64,000 nucleotides of DNA from Candidatus Amoebophilus sp. 36-38. GTDB taxonomy: Bacteria > Bacteroidota > Bacteroidia > Cytophagales > Amoebophilaceae. The translations under genes were made by a program, and so were the position numbers. Positions 47,029 through 54,780 of the stretch are shown piece by piece. The notes beneath the pieces are model-generated. The model ran no database searches, was not told the origin of the DNA, and saw only the letters and a program-made list of their open reading frames with translations. The stretch's first letter is position 1; every line of letters begins with the position of its first letter. Where the stretch lies: NCBI GenBank assembly GCA_001897825.1, contig MKUM01000072.1:1-64000 (forward strand), read 5' to 3'.

Positions 47029-48381
47029 ATGAAATTAAACTATAAGTTGCTAAATAAGCTAGTAAGCTGTGTTTTTATATTGAGTTTATTTTTCCAGAAC
47101 TGTTCTAATGTAGACGTGCCTAACGTTCAAGAAGAACAAACGAACAATACTCAAGCAGTAGGAAGTAAGCTATCAATTAGACAACAAACGGAACCCACAA
47201 GCTCAAATGTACTGGCACAATTGACCCTACAAAATGACACTCAACCAACCCCTATACTACGGCAAAAACCTATAACTGCAGAAGCACAGTATAATCAAAG
47301 ATGTACATATCAAGATAATCTCGGAGACAGACAAGATTATTCTACAGCGCCAGCCGGCTTTAATTGGGTAGACGTTACGGATAGGCTGACTGGGGGTAAG
47401 CCTGCCAATATCATAAAAATTCGTCCAATGGACTCGGTTGGAATTGGACAATATAATAAAAAAATACAGGTTTTAGATACTTATTTGGGGGTAAGCGAAA
47501 CACAAGATGGAATTAATTGGGGTTTGCTCCCTGCTGTTTCCAATATTTCACGCCTAACTTATTATGACTTTACTTATTTTCCTCCAGATCCGTCAAATCC
47601 TCTCCTCCGTCCTATCGGCCAACGTTTTGTTGCAACATCCGCTGGGATATTTCAATTAGCAGAGAATCAGCTTGCTTGGAAACAAATTAACCAAAACTTA
47701 CCTTTAGATAAATTTGAAACAATTGGCATTAGCTGCTTTGATAATATGTTAGTCTGTGGTGTTCGTTCAAAATCAGCTTCTACTTCATATGCTAGTTCGA
47801 TCTACGCTGCAAATATTTCCTATAATTCAACAAATCATGAGTATTCATTTGAATGGAAACTTTACCAATCTTTTACACTACCTTCATATGTATCAAGGAT
47901 GTATTTTTATTCTAACTTGGTTAAATTACAAAACAACCAAGTAGTTGACTTACGAACAGGGAAATCTTTAATTGACAGTGCAGTTACAATAGGAAACTAC
48001 AGTAACCATTTTTACATCTCAACCCTTAGTGACCTATATCTATACTATAACTCTCAATTGATAAAATTAACAAGCCCTAGTATTCCTAACCCGACTGATA
48101 TTAGTTCCATCGGTCAATCAGACTCTGCTTTGTATATAGGTACTGTCCGACAAGGAATATTTGCAAGTGGTTTGCCTACACCTGGTTACATGGATAACAG
48201 TCTGTCTACTCAATTTCCTAATTTTCCTCACGATGGGAGCAATTATTGTTCTGTCTACGGTATAGCAGGTGTTTCATATAAGTCCTTCATCTCAGCCTTA
48301 GTTGATGTAAAAGGTCAATTTAAAGTATATTCATGTATACCAGCAACTACAACCTACGACAGGATGCCTTGCAAGTTGTAG
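47029..48381 (+). CDS. Lipoprotein of unknown function, beta-propeller-like
   Basis: 450 residues from the ATG at 47029 (the frame opens 11 codons earlier). The leader VSCVFILSLFFQNC gives a lipobox-like cysteine. The mature protein is preceded by a disordered Gln/Thr/Pro-rich stretch and then shows repeats with W(K/G)xxxxxLP and G(I/V)F(Q/A) patterns: DGINWGLLPAVSNISRL, ATSAGIFQLAENQLAWKQIN and DSALYIGTVRQGIFASGLP. These resemble BNR/two-component propeller blades, but I do not recognise a named family. It is monocistronic, with a terminator hairpin after it. Surface or outer-membrane location is inferred from the lipobox. Confidence 0.7.
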   Translation: MKLNYKLLNKLVSCVFILSLFFQNCSNVDVPNVQEEQTNNTQAVGSKLSIRQQTEPTSSNVLAQLTLQNDTQPTPILRQKPITAEAQYNQRCTYQDNLGDRQDYSTAPAGFNWVDVTDRLTGGKPANIIKIRPMDSVGIGQYNKKIQVLDTYLGVSETQDGINWGLLPAVSNISRLTYYDFTYFPPDPSNPLLRPIGQRFVATSAGIFQLAENQLAWKQINQNLPLDKFETIGISCFDNMLVCGVRSKSASTSYASSIYAANISYNSTNHEYSFEWKLYQSFTLPSYVSRMYFYSNLVKLQNNQVVDLRTGKSLIDSAVTIGNYSNHFYISTLSDLYLYYNSQLIKLTSPSIPNPTDISSIGQSDSALYIGTVRQGIFASGLPTPGYMDNSLSTQFPNFPHDGSNYCSVYGIAGVSYKSFISALVDVKGQFKVYSCIPATTTYDRMPCKL

Positions 48382-48412
48382 TTTGAGTATAAATGAAATT
48401 TATTTAGCTATA

Positions 48413-48455
48413 AAAGGGGTGTAGTGAGTAATTCTCTACACCTTTATTTATTTTT
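48413..48455 (+). terminator. Intrinsic terminator after the propeller-like lipoprotein
   Basis: A stem GGTGTAG/CTACACC with adjacent AAA/TTT pairing and a two-base G bulge, an 11-base loop, then a T-rich tail (TTTATTTATTTTT). It begins 32 bases after the stop codon and also faces the end of the convergent flippase gene, so it may serve both. Confidence 0.55.
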
Positions 48456-48472
48456 AACCATATGACCCCCAA

Positions 48473-49969
48473 CTAAAAAGACCGGCGTAGCCCTCTATAC
48501 ACAACCACCCCAAATAAAACTGTAAAGCTTACATTACTGGCAAACGCATATATCCAACTTGTATAGTGAATGTTTCTTACCAAAACTATTAATCCAAGTG
48601 TAGAAGCTATATACAGCAGTCCACGGCTAGTTTGATACGGAATAGGATAATACTTTTGCCCCTGGTAATAACAGACTACAGCCATAACCAAGTAGCTAAA
48701 TACACTGGCCCACACACTACCCCAATATCCCCATTGAGGTACTAACCATATATTTAAAAGTATGGTTATGCCAGCACCTATGAGCGTTATCAGACTACCA
48801 TAATAAGTTTTATCAACCACTTTAAACCAGATAGAAAGGTTATAATAGATCCCCAGCCACAAATACGCTAAAGAAAGATAAGGTACAATCCCAATAGCCA
48901 TCCGATATTCAGGTTTTCTAAGAAAAAGATATCCCAACACATCTAAATTAGCACTTACAGCAAACCATATAAAGCAAGCTACCAAAATATATCCATCCAT
49001 CATTTTACTAAATAATTGGGGGGCATGCTTATCCCGAGCATGTGTAAAAAAGAAAGGATCGGATGCATAACGAAACGCCTGAATACTTAGTAACATAAAG
49101 ATAGATAGCTTGTAACAAGCCCCGAAAATGCCCAGTATAGTTTCACTGGTTTGACCAGCATAAAAACCTGCTGGCAATAGATATTTAAGCAGCGCCCTAG
49201 AAATCATTTCATTCGTAGTTCCAGCTAAACCTACCACTAACAAAGGAAGTGCATATAAAACCATAGGCCATAGTTGTTGCCAGTTTATTTGAAACCTGAA
49301 ATGTGCTAATGTTTTACCAAGCAATGATAGTACACAAAAATTGGCTATTAGATTAGCTAAAAAAACATAGGTTAAAAAAACAGGTGTTATGTGTGTAGGA
49401 TCGTATATATAAGTGATGAAAGGCTTCAAAAAAGATAGAAATCTAGCCTCATATATTCCCGGCAGCACATATAAGAACAACAAGTTAAGGGCTATATTTA
49501 AGCCTATTTGAAAGCATTTAAGTCCAGCAAACCGTAGGGCTTGGTTGGTGAAGCGCAATTGCGCAAATGGAATAATAAGTAGGGTATCAATGGCTAAAAT
49601 ACCTACAAAATAGTAGATATACGATTCTTGACCTGGATAACCTAGCAAGTTGATAATCGGAGTAGCCAATGATACTAGCAGGGTTGAAAAAAACAAAGTT
49701 GTTAAAATTAATAAGCTGGTAATTAGCCTAAAAACTTCTATAGGACGTCCTTGCGCAACGAACCTGAAATAAGCGGTCTCCATCCCATATCCATAAATAA
49801 CATTTAGAAAAGCTGCATAGGCATAAAACTCCGTAATAACTCCATATTCGGCTGGCAAAAGTATCGTAGTATAAAAAGGTACCAACAGGTAGTTAAGTAC
49901 CCTGCCTATGATGCTACTAAGGCCATAAATGGCGGTATCATTCGCTAATTTTTTAAGGGCATTCATCAA
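48473..49969 (-). CDS. Polysaccharide/oligosaccharide flippase (MATE/MOP superfamily, Wzx-like)
   Basis: 498 residues with about twelve to fourteen membrane helices. The N-terminus (KKLANDTAIYGLSSIIGRVL, then LVPFYTTILLPAEYGVITEF) is the Polysacc_synt signature seen in Bacteroidota flippases. It would flip undecaprenyl-linked sugars or another lipid-linked substrate across the inner membrane. Either of the two adjacent Met codons (49969 or 49966) can be the start. There are no glycosyltransferase genes nearby, which leaves the substrate open. A MurJ-like role is possible but unproven. Confidence 0.87.
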   Translation of the reverse strand: MMNALKKLANDTAIYGLSSIIGRVLNYLLVPFYTTILLPAEYGVITEFYAYAAFLNVIYGYGMETAYFRFVAQGRPIEVFRLITSLLILTTLFFSTLLVSLATPIINLLGYPGQESYIYYFVGILAIDTLLIIPFAQLRFTNQALRFAGLKCFQIGLNIALNLLFLYVLPGIYEARFLSFLKPFITYIYDPTHITPVFLTYVFLANLIANFCVLSLLGKTLAHFRFQINWQQLWPMVLYALPLLVVGLAGTTNEMISRALLKYLLPAGFYAGQTSETILGIFGACYKLSIFMLLSIQAFRYASDPFFFTHARDKHAPQLFSKMMDGYILVACFIWFAVSANLDVLGYLFLRKPEYRMAIGIVPYLSLAYLWLGIYYNLSIWFKVVDKTYYGSLITLIGAGITILLNIWLVPQWGYWGSVWASVFSYLVMAVVCYYQGQKYYPIPYQTSRGLLYIASTLGLIVLVRNIHYTSWIYAFASNVSFTVLFGVVVYRGLRRSF

Positions 49970-50055
49970 AAATAATAATATAAGCTAGGCTTTGGTTGGC
50001 TGCCTTACCAATTGTCAAGGTATAAATAAAGATTGACAATTTCAGTATTTTAAAA

Positions 50056-50195
50056 TAGACTTCTTCCAAAACCAAGAATTGAGTTATCTGGGAACGAAGG
50101 AATTTCTAAGAAACCGAAATTGGACTGCCAGGAAAGCCCCCTGACAGCACATGAAGATCATGGCATCAGGGATGAAGCCCTGACACACACTTAAA
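50056..50195. repeat. MITE-like palindromic repeat, copy A5 (right end missing)
   Basis: It opens TAGACTTCTTCCAAAACC followed by CAAGAATTGAGTTATCTGGG, the left block of the family. Internal hairpins are CTGCCAGGA-n-CCCCCTGACAG and GGCATCAGGG-n-CCCTGACA. No right terminal repeat is present. It occupies most of the interval between the flippase and fadD starts. Confidence 0.7.
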
Positions 50196-50387
50196 GCACG
50201 ATATAGAAGATTAAAGAAAGAGCTTATGCAGTATAAGTCTGCTAGCTTCCTTAATTTGCTAAATATTTATTTTATTTGTGATCTATTCCAATGTCATATT
50301 CATTTGAATTGTATTTTTGCTATAATAATATGATTGCTATTTGAAGATAGCTTAAAATACTCCTAAAACTATTTTATTCTAAAAACT

Positions 50388-52088
50388 ATGCACATATATC
50401 CCTGGCTACAACATTATCCAGCATCCGTACCTTTTCAAATTAATCCCGATCGTTATGAGTCATTAACTATCTTTTTAGAAGAAGCTCTGGAGAAATATAA
50501 AAACTTACCTATGTTCGAAAATATGGGAAAAGTATTGACTTATGGAGAAATAAACCGCCTCACCCAAGCTTTTGCAGCTTATCTACAAAACCATACTAAT
50601 TTGCAACCAGGAGACCATGTAGCTATTCAATTACCCAATTTACTACAATACCCAGTAGCCATGCTGGGCATACTGCGTGCTGGTATGGTAGTAGTCAATA
50701 TCAATCCTTTGTATACTTCTTATGAGTTAGAACAACAACTTAAAGATGTCACTGCCAAAGGCATAATCACATTATCCAATTTTGCACATAACTTAGCATC
50801 CATTATTCAGAATACGTCTATCAAAACGGTAATCATTACTGAAGTAGGAGATCTACTTGGAAAATTCAAGGGATGTCTTACAAATTTCACTGTTAGGCAC
50901 ATCAAGAAGTTGGTACCTTATTACAAATTCCCTAAGTCTTTTCAAATAAATAGCTTTAATAAGGCACTTCGATTAGGAATAAAAGCCCAATTCAATCGTG
51001 TGACTCCACAAGCAACCCAACCTGCTTTTCTTCAATATACAGGTGGCACAACTGGAATCTCCAAAGGAGTAGTTTTGACGCATAAGCACATAATAGCTAA
51101 CATGGAACAGATGTTTACCTTCATGCAGCTAAAGCTAACTGAAGGCAAAGAAATTTACATCACTCCGCTCCCATTTTACCATATTTTTGCATTAACCGTC
51201 AGTTTATTAGCCCCTATAAAGCTAGGTGCTAAAAATGTACTCATTACTAATCCAAGAGATATTGGCAGCTTTATCAAAGAACTACGTAAGCACCGATTTA
51301 CTTTCCTTTCAGGTGTTAACACACTTTTCAATAGCCTATTAGCACATCCTGCATTTGCATCTATCGATTTTTCTACGCTTAAAATAAGTATAACAGGTGG
51401 CGTAGCCTTACAAGACGAAGTAGCTGACAAATGGGAAAAAGTAACGGGCAACCCCCTCGTGCAAGGTTATGGACTTACAGAGGCTTCGCCTTGTATCTCT
51501 TGTAATTTACCTAATGGCACGCATCGAAGAGGTACAATAGGTGTTCCCCTACCCGGCACGCTTATTAAGATAGTAGATGACCAATACCAAGAAGTACTAC
51601 CTGAGCAACCAGGCCAGTTACTTGTAAAAGGACCACAGGTTATGGAAATGTATTGGAACAATCCAGAAGAAACAAAGCAAGTATTTTGGGAAGGCTGGCT
51701 ACAAACAGGAGATATTGTTACAATGAGCAAAGATGGATATCTTAAGGTGTTGGATCGAAAAAAGGAGATGATCAATGTATCTGGTTTTAATGTATATCCG
51801 AATGAAATAGAAAATATTGTACAGACGCATCCTAAAGTATTAGAAGCGGCCGCTGTTGCAACCTGGGAAGAAGATGGCAAAGAGGTAGTTAAGTTATTTG
51901 TGGTAAAAAGGGATCCTTCTCTAACGGTAGAAGAGCTAATTACCTATTGTAGAAAGCTGATGACCAACTACAAAGTGCCTCGTTATATTGAATTTAGGAA
52001 TACGCTACCTAAATCTAATGTAGGAAAAATTTTAAGGAGGGCTCTTCAAGAAGAAGAAAAGCAAAAGCAATTGCTAGCTTCTTCCTAA
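50388..52088 (+). CDS. fadD: Long-chain fatty acid--CoA ligase
   Basis: 566 residues of the ANL adenylating superfamily. The P-loop-like motif is YTGGTTGISKG; further FYHIFALT, QGYGLTEASPCISCN, GWLQTGDI and DRKKEMINVSGFNVYPNEIE complete the FadD set, and the C-terminal lysine is in PKSNVGKILRR. It activates fatty acids to acyl-CoA at the inner face of the membrane, allowing host-derived fatty acids to enter phospholipid synthesis or beta-oxidation. No beta-oxidation genes are nearby; psd and cdsA near 55 kb are lipid genes. The start is the first ATG in frame. Confidence 0.93.
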   Translation: MHIYPWLQHYPASVPFQINPDRYESLTIFLEEALEKYKNLPMFENMGKVLTYGEINRLTQAFAAYLQNHTNLQPGDHVAIQLPNLLQYPVAMLGILRAGMVVVNINPLYTSYELEQQLKDVTAKGIITLSNFAHNLASIIQNTSIKTVIITEVGDLLGKFKGCLTNFTVRHIKKLVPYYKFPKSFQINSFNKALRLGIKAQFNRVTPQATQPAFLQYTGGTTGISKGVVLTHKHIIANMEQMFTFMQLKLTEGKEIYITPLPFYHIFALTVSLLAPIKLGAKNVLITNPRDIGSFIKELRKHRFTFLSGVNTLFNSLLAHPAFASIDFSTLKISITGGVALQDEVADKWEKVTGNPLVQGYGLTEASPCISCNLPNGTHRRGTIGVPLPGTLIKIVDDQYQEVLPEQPGQLLVKGPQVMEMYWNNPEETKQVFWEGWLQTGDIVTMSKDGYLKVLDRKKEMINVSGFNVYPNEIENIVQTHPKVLEAAAVATWEEDGKEVVKLFVVKRDPSLTVEELITYCRKLMTNYKVPRYIEFRNTLPKSNVGKILRRALQEEEKQKQLLASS

Positions 52089-52237
52089 AGGTACTACTCC
52101 CTGTGGACAATGAATGATCAGTACGTTTAGAAGCCTAATACAAAATATTTTAGACGATCTATGATAATTATATAACCCAAGTTGCTAATCAATTTGTAAA
52201 TTAGGAACTGAAATTACCTAGTTGTTACTAAAAAAAA

Positions 52238-52342
52238 TTTAGCGCCCTCAGAGTCACTTGAAAAGGACTCTGAGGGTAAGAAAAGCTCGTTCGGAACAAC
52301 AACGTTTCCTCAGAGTCCCCTAACGGGTGACTCTGAGGGCGA
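52238..52342. repeat. Double-hairpin repeat, copy 1
   Basis: About 105 bases with outer inverted ends (GCCCTCAGAGTCAC and its complement at the right). Two internal hairpins: CCCTCAGAGTC-n10-GACTCTGAGGG, and CCTCAGAGTC-n-GACTCTGAGG. The two hairpins are separated by a 30-base unique centre beginning TAAGAAAAGCTCG. Nearly identical to copy 2. Confidence 0.9.
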
Positions 52343-52430
52343 AGACAATAGTAATTGTATGACCTTATACGCTAGTTTTGAATAATTCAAACAATGAATA
52401 ACAAATAGATTTATAATTTTTTATATACAT

Positions 52431-52535
52431 TTTAGCGCCCTCAGAGTCACTTGAAAAGGACTCTGAGGGTAAGAAAAGCTCGTTCGGAACAACAACGTTT
52501 CCTCAGAATCCCCTAACGGGTGACTCTGAGGGCAA
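52431..52535. repeat. Double-hairpin repeat, copy 2
   Basis: The same sequence as copy 1, 193 bases further on, with very few changes: CCTCAGAATC in place of CCTCAGAGTC in the second hairpin, and GGGCAAAG instead of GGGCGAAG at the right edge. The DNA between the copies is unrelated AT-rich sequence. Confidence 0.9.
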
Positions 52536-52586
52536 AGCTTACATTATAACGTATATAGATAATTTTACAAGTATCCAGTAAATTTT

Positions 52587-53129
52587 ATGAGATTTCTAAA
52601 GATTAACTATACACATTATTATTTATTTACAGCTATTAGCTTAGTACTCTTGCTCAATTTCAACGGTTGTAGAGACTTACAAGATTGTAGAAGTATTTAT
52701 ACAAATGAAGTTTGGATTGAATTCAAAGGTGAAACCAAATTAGAAATAAATAAATTAAAATATCATAAACCTGCTAATAAACATAGTGCATATAAAAAAG
52801 ATAAACCGGGAAATGAGATACTAAATAATCTGAAAGACGAAAAATTACGCATCTATCTCCACCCAAAAAACAATATAGTTTCCCTCCTTTTTTATAAAGC
52901 CCCAGTTGACCCTACTGCTCCTAAACCTGCACCAGACACTTTAACAATATTTTACAAAAGAATATTTTCTCTCCTTTCTCCCTACTGTGGTCTTCAGGAA
53001 GAGTATATTATAGGTAAAGTAGAGACTACCTTTGCAGGAAATAAAATTATAAAACCTGCCTTGAGAAATAAAAAATATGAAACAGACCAAGAGGAATTCA
53101 AAAAGCCTAATATTGAAATATATTATTAA
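52587..53129 (+). CDS. Small lipoprotein, possibly DUF6452-like
   Basis: 180 residues. The leader FTAISLVLLLNFNGC supplies a lipobox cysteine near residue 28, then a second nearby Cys in DLQDCRSIYTN. The rest is beta-rich and lysine-rich with FYKRIFSLLSPYCGLQEEYI near the end. Bacteroidota often have a DUF6452 lipoprotein next to a DUF6048 protein, and the following gene fits the latter, so I place it there tentatively. The two genes overlap by 53 bases. No enzymatic signature; outer membrane or periplasmic location is inferred from the lipobox. Confidence 0.65.
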   Translation: MRFLKINYTHYYLFTAISLVLLLNFNGCRDLQDCRSIYTNEVWIEFKGETKLEINKLKYHKPANKHSAYKKDKPGNEILNNLKDEKLRIYLHPKNNIVSLLFYKAPVDPTAPKPAPDTLTIFYKRIFSLLSPYCGLQEEYIIGKVETTFAGNKIIKPALRNKKYETDQEEFKKPNIEIYY

Positions 53130-53850
53130 AATATTTTTTGTAGTAAATACATTCAGTGTAACTTCAATCAGTTGGGCAAAAATAAAAGATATACTACCTA
53201 CTGGCTTACAAATAGGTTTTGATGTACCTAGGCCGCTTTACTACCGTTGGAAAGAAAAAACAGGATGGCAATATGAGGTAAATGGAAGCATAGATTTCAA
53301 GCAAGTACTCTTAGAAGGAGACTATGGATGGGGCAGTATACTCCGGAAAAACCCTTCAGGAAAGCGCACTTCCCTAGCAGAAAATATTGGACAATATTTT
53401 CGAATAGGCCTCAGCTATAATTTTATAAAAAATAGTCCAGATCACAATGCTGCTTATTTAGGCATGAGGTATAGCAAAGCTTATTTCAAAGATTATTTAT
53501 ATGGGAAGTTGGCAAGGGAGAAAAACGAAAAAGGGAAAGAAATAACTCCATTTTGGGAAGATGATAGCCTGGCAGATATAGACCAACAAGCTAAACTCCA
53601 AGCTCACTGGTTTGAGATAATAGGAGGCGTCCGTGTAAAAGTATGGGGATGGATTTATGCAGGCTGTACGGCACGCTATAAGTTTGCAAAAAAAATTACC
53701 ATTCGTACACAAAATCCTTTCGACATCATCGGCTGGGGCATGAATGATGAGGATGCATTTGGAGCAAACTTTTATATAGGTATTAGAATTCCCCTACAAG
53801 CAATATCATCAAAACAGTCAACAGAAGAAATTGCTACCCCTTCTAAATAA
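53077..53850 (+). CDS. Outer membrane beta-barrel-like protein, DUF6048-like
   Basis: 257 residues. A basic N-terminus and a hydrophobic segment (YIIKIFFVVNTFSVTSISWA) form a signal peptide. The mature part has alternating strands: ILPTGLQIGFDVPRPLYY, GSIDFKQVLLEGDYGWGSI, GQYFRIGLSYNF, AAYLGMRYSKAYF, FEIIGGVRVKVWGWIYAGC and FGANFYIGIRIPL, as expected for a small eight- to ten-stranded barrel. This pattern matches the Bacteroidota DUF6048 proteins. It overlaps the upstream lipoprotein by 53 bases in another frame, and no other Met precedes the signal peptide. Function unknown. Confidence 0.7.
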   Translation: MKQTKRNSKSLILKYIIKIFFVVNTFSVTSISWAKIKDILPTGLQIGFDVPRPLYYRWKEKTGWQYEVNGSIDFKQVLLEGDYGWGSILRKNPSGKRTSLAENIGQYFRIGLSYNFIKNSPDHNAAYLGMRYSKAYFKDYLYGKLAREKNEKGKEITPFWEDDSLADIDQQAKLQAHWFEIIGGVRVKVWGWIYAGCTARYKFAKKITIRTQNPFDIIGWGMNDEDAFGANFYIGIRIPLQAISSKQSTEEIATPSK

Positions 53851-53993
53851 GAAACACAACGGAGGTAAATTATCAGAACCTCAGTCCTGACATCACTTCA
53901 GAAACGGTAGATAGAAGTAAGCAGAGTTAAAGTGTCAAATGTGTCATTGCTGGAGCTCTGACACCACCTCAAAATAGTAGATGCTTCGGCTTT

Positions 53994-54059
53994 CTCAATC
54001 TGGATCCCCACTAGACTTGCCTACAAGTTTGAACAATAGTAACGGTGCAGAGATGACAA
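53994..54059. repeat. Dispersed repeat, family B copy 2
   Basis: CTCAATCTGGATCCCCAC ... GATGACAA matches 30768-30832 over its whole length with scattered substitutions. The adjacent upstream DNA (53880-53975) also contains a hairpin GTGTCATTG-n-CTCTGACAC related to the A-family hairpins, so the interval 53851-54098 appears to be a repeat mosaic. Confidence 0.65.
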
Positions 54060-54098
54060 CTAAGGAGATTAATTTAGTCTATATGTGAACGATTACAT

Positions 54099-54779
54099 TT
54101 AATCACTCACCACCTTTGCTATGACAGACTTCCCACCCTTAACCTGGTCACCTAAGTTTACTTGAACATCCGTATTTAGGGGAAGAAAAAGATCTAACCT
54201 AGAACCAAATTTAATAAATCCTACCTCATCCCCTTGGTGAATTAAATCACCGACTTGCGGATAAAACTTAATTCTTCTAGCCACAAAACCAGCTATTTGT
54301 CGAAAAAGTATTTCCACCCCATCTGCGCGTTTTACCACAGCCGTAGTACGTTCGTTTTTTGTACTAGACTTAGGATGAAATGCCACCAGATATTTACCTG
54401 GATGATATTTAAAATATTCGAGTATACCTGATACAGGACTACGATTTACATGAACATTGAAGGGTGACATGAAAATACTGATCTGAATACGTTCTGCTTG
54501 AAAGTATTCACCTTCATAAACCTGGTTAATAGCTACTACCTTACCATCAGCCGGAGATAATATAATTTCTTCATGTAGCGCTATTTCCCTTAACGGATCA
54601 CGAAAAAAATAAATGATCCACATATACAATAAAATAGATCCTACCATCACCACGATAGGAACACCTATATGTATATTTAAAACTGCTAAATAAACACTTT
54701 CAATAAGTATAAAATTTAGCAACAGTAAAATCAATAAACTATTACGTAGTATTTTTTTTCCTTCTTTGTGAATTCGCAT
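54099..54779 (-). CDS. psd: Phosphatidylserine decarboxylase (PSD-A type)
   Basis: 226 residues. A short N-terminal hydrophobic region precedes ILSPADGKVVAI, SIFMSPFNVHVNRSPVSG and the processing site in FIKFGSRLDLFLP, where cleavage before Ser generates the pyruvoyl cofactor. The short archaeal/Bacteroidota type carries FGS where the long type has LGST. It makes phosphatidylethanolamine at the inner membrane. The start codon lies one base after the stop of the CdsA-GDH frame, so translation is probably coupled to it. Phosphatidylserine synthase is not in the window. Confidence 0.93.
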   Translation of the reverse strand: MRIHKEGKKILRNSLLILLLLNFILIESVYLAVLNIHIGVPIVVMVGSILLYMWIIYFFRDPLREIALHEEIILSPADGKVVAINQVYEGEYFQAERIQISIFMSPFNVHVNRSPVSGILEYFKYHPGKYLVAFHPKSSTKNERTTAVVKRADGVEILFRQIAGFVARRIKFYPQVGDLIHQGDEVGFIKFGSRLDLFLPLNTDVQVNLGDQVKGGKSVIAKVVSD

Positions 54780-54780
54780 A

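Larger units (their letters stand above)
52089..52586. other. 498-base intergenic stretch holding two double-hairpin repeats
   Basis: No gene is seen. The first 150 bases are featureless AT-rich DNA. The rest consists of the two 105-base repeats described separately and the spacer between them. The last 50 bases should carry the promoter of the lipoprotein gene at 52587. Confidence 0.6.

Noticed and set aside
52238-52535. Attachment sites or ends of an insertion sequence
   Set aside because: No transposase or integrase lies between the two copies, and the spacer is only 88 bases of AT-rich DNA.
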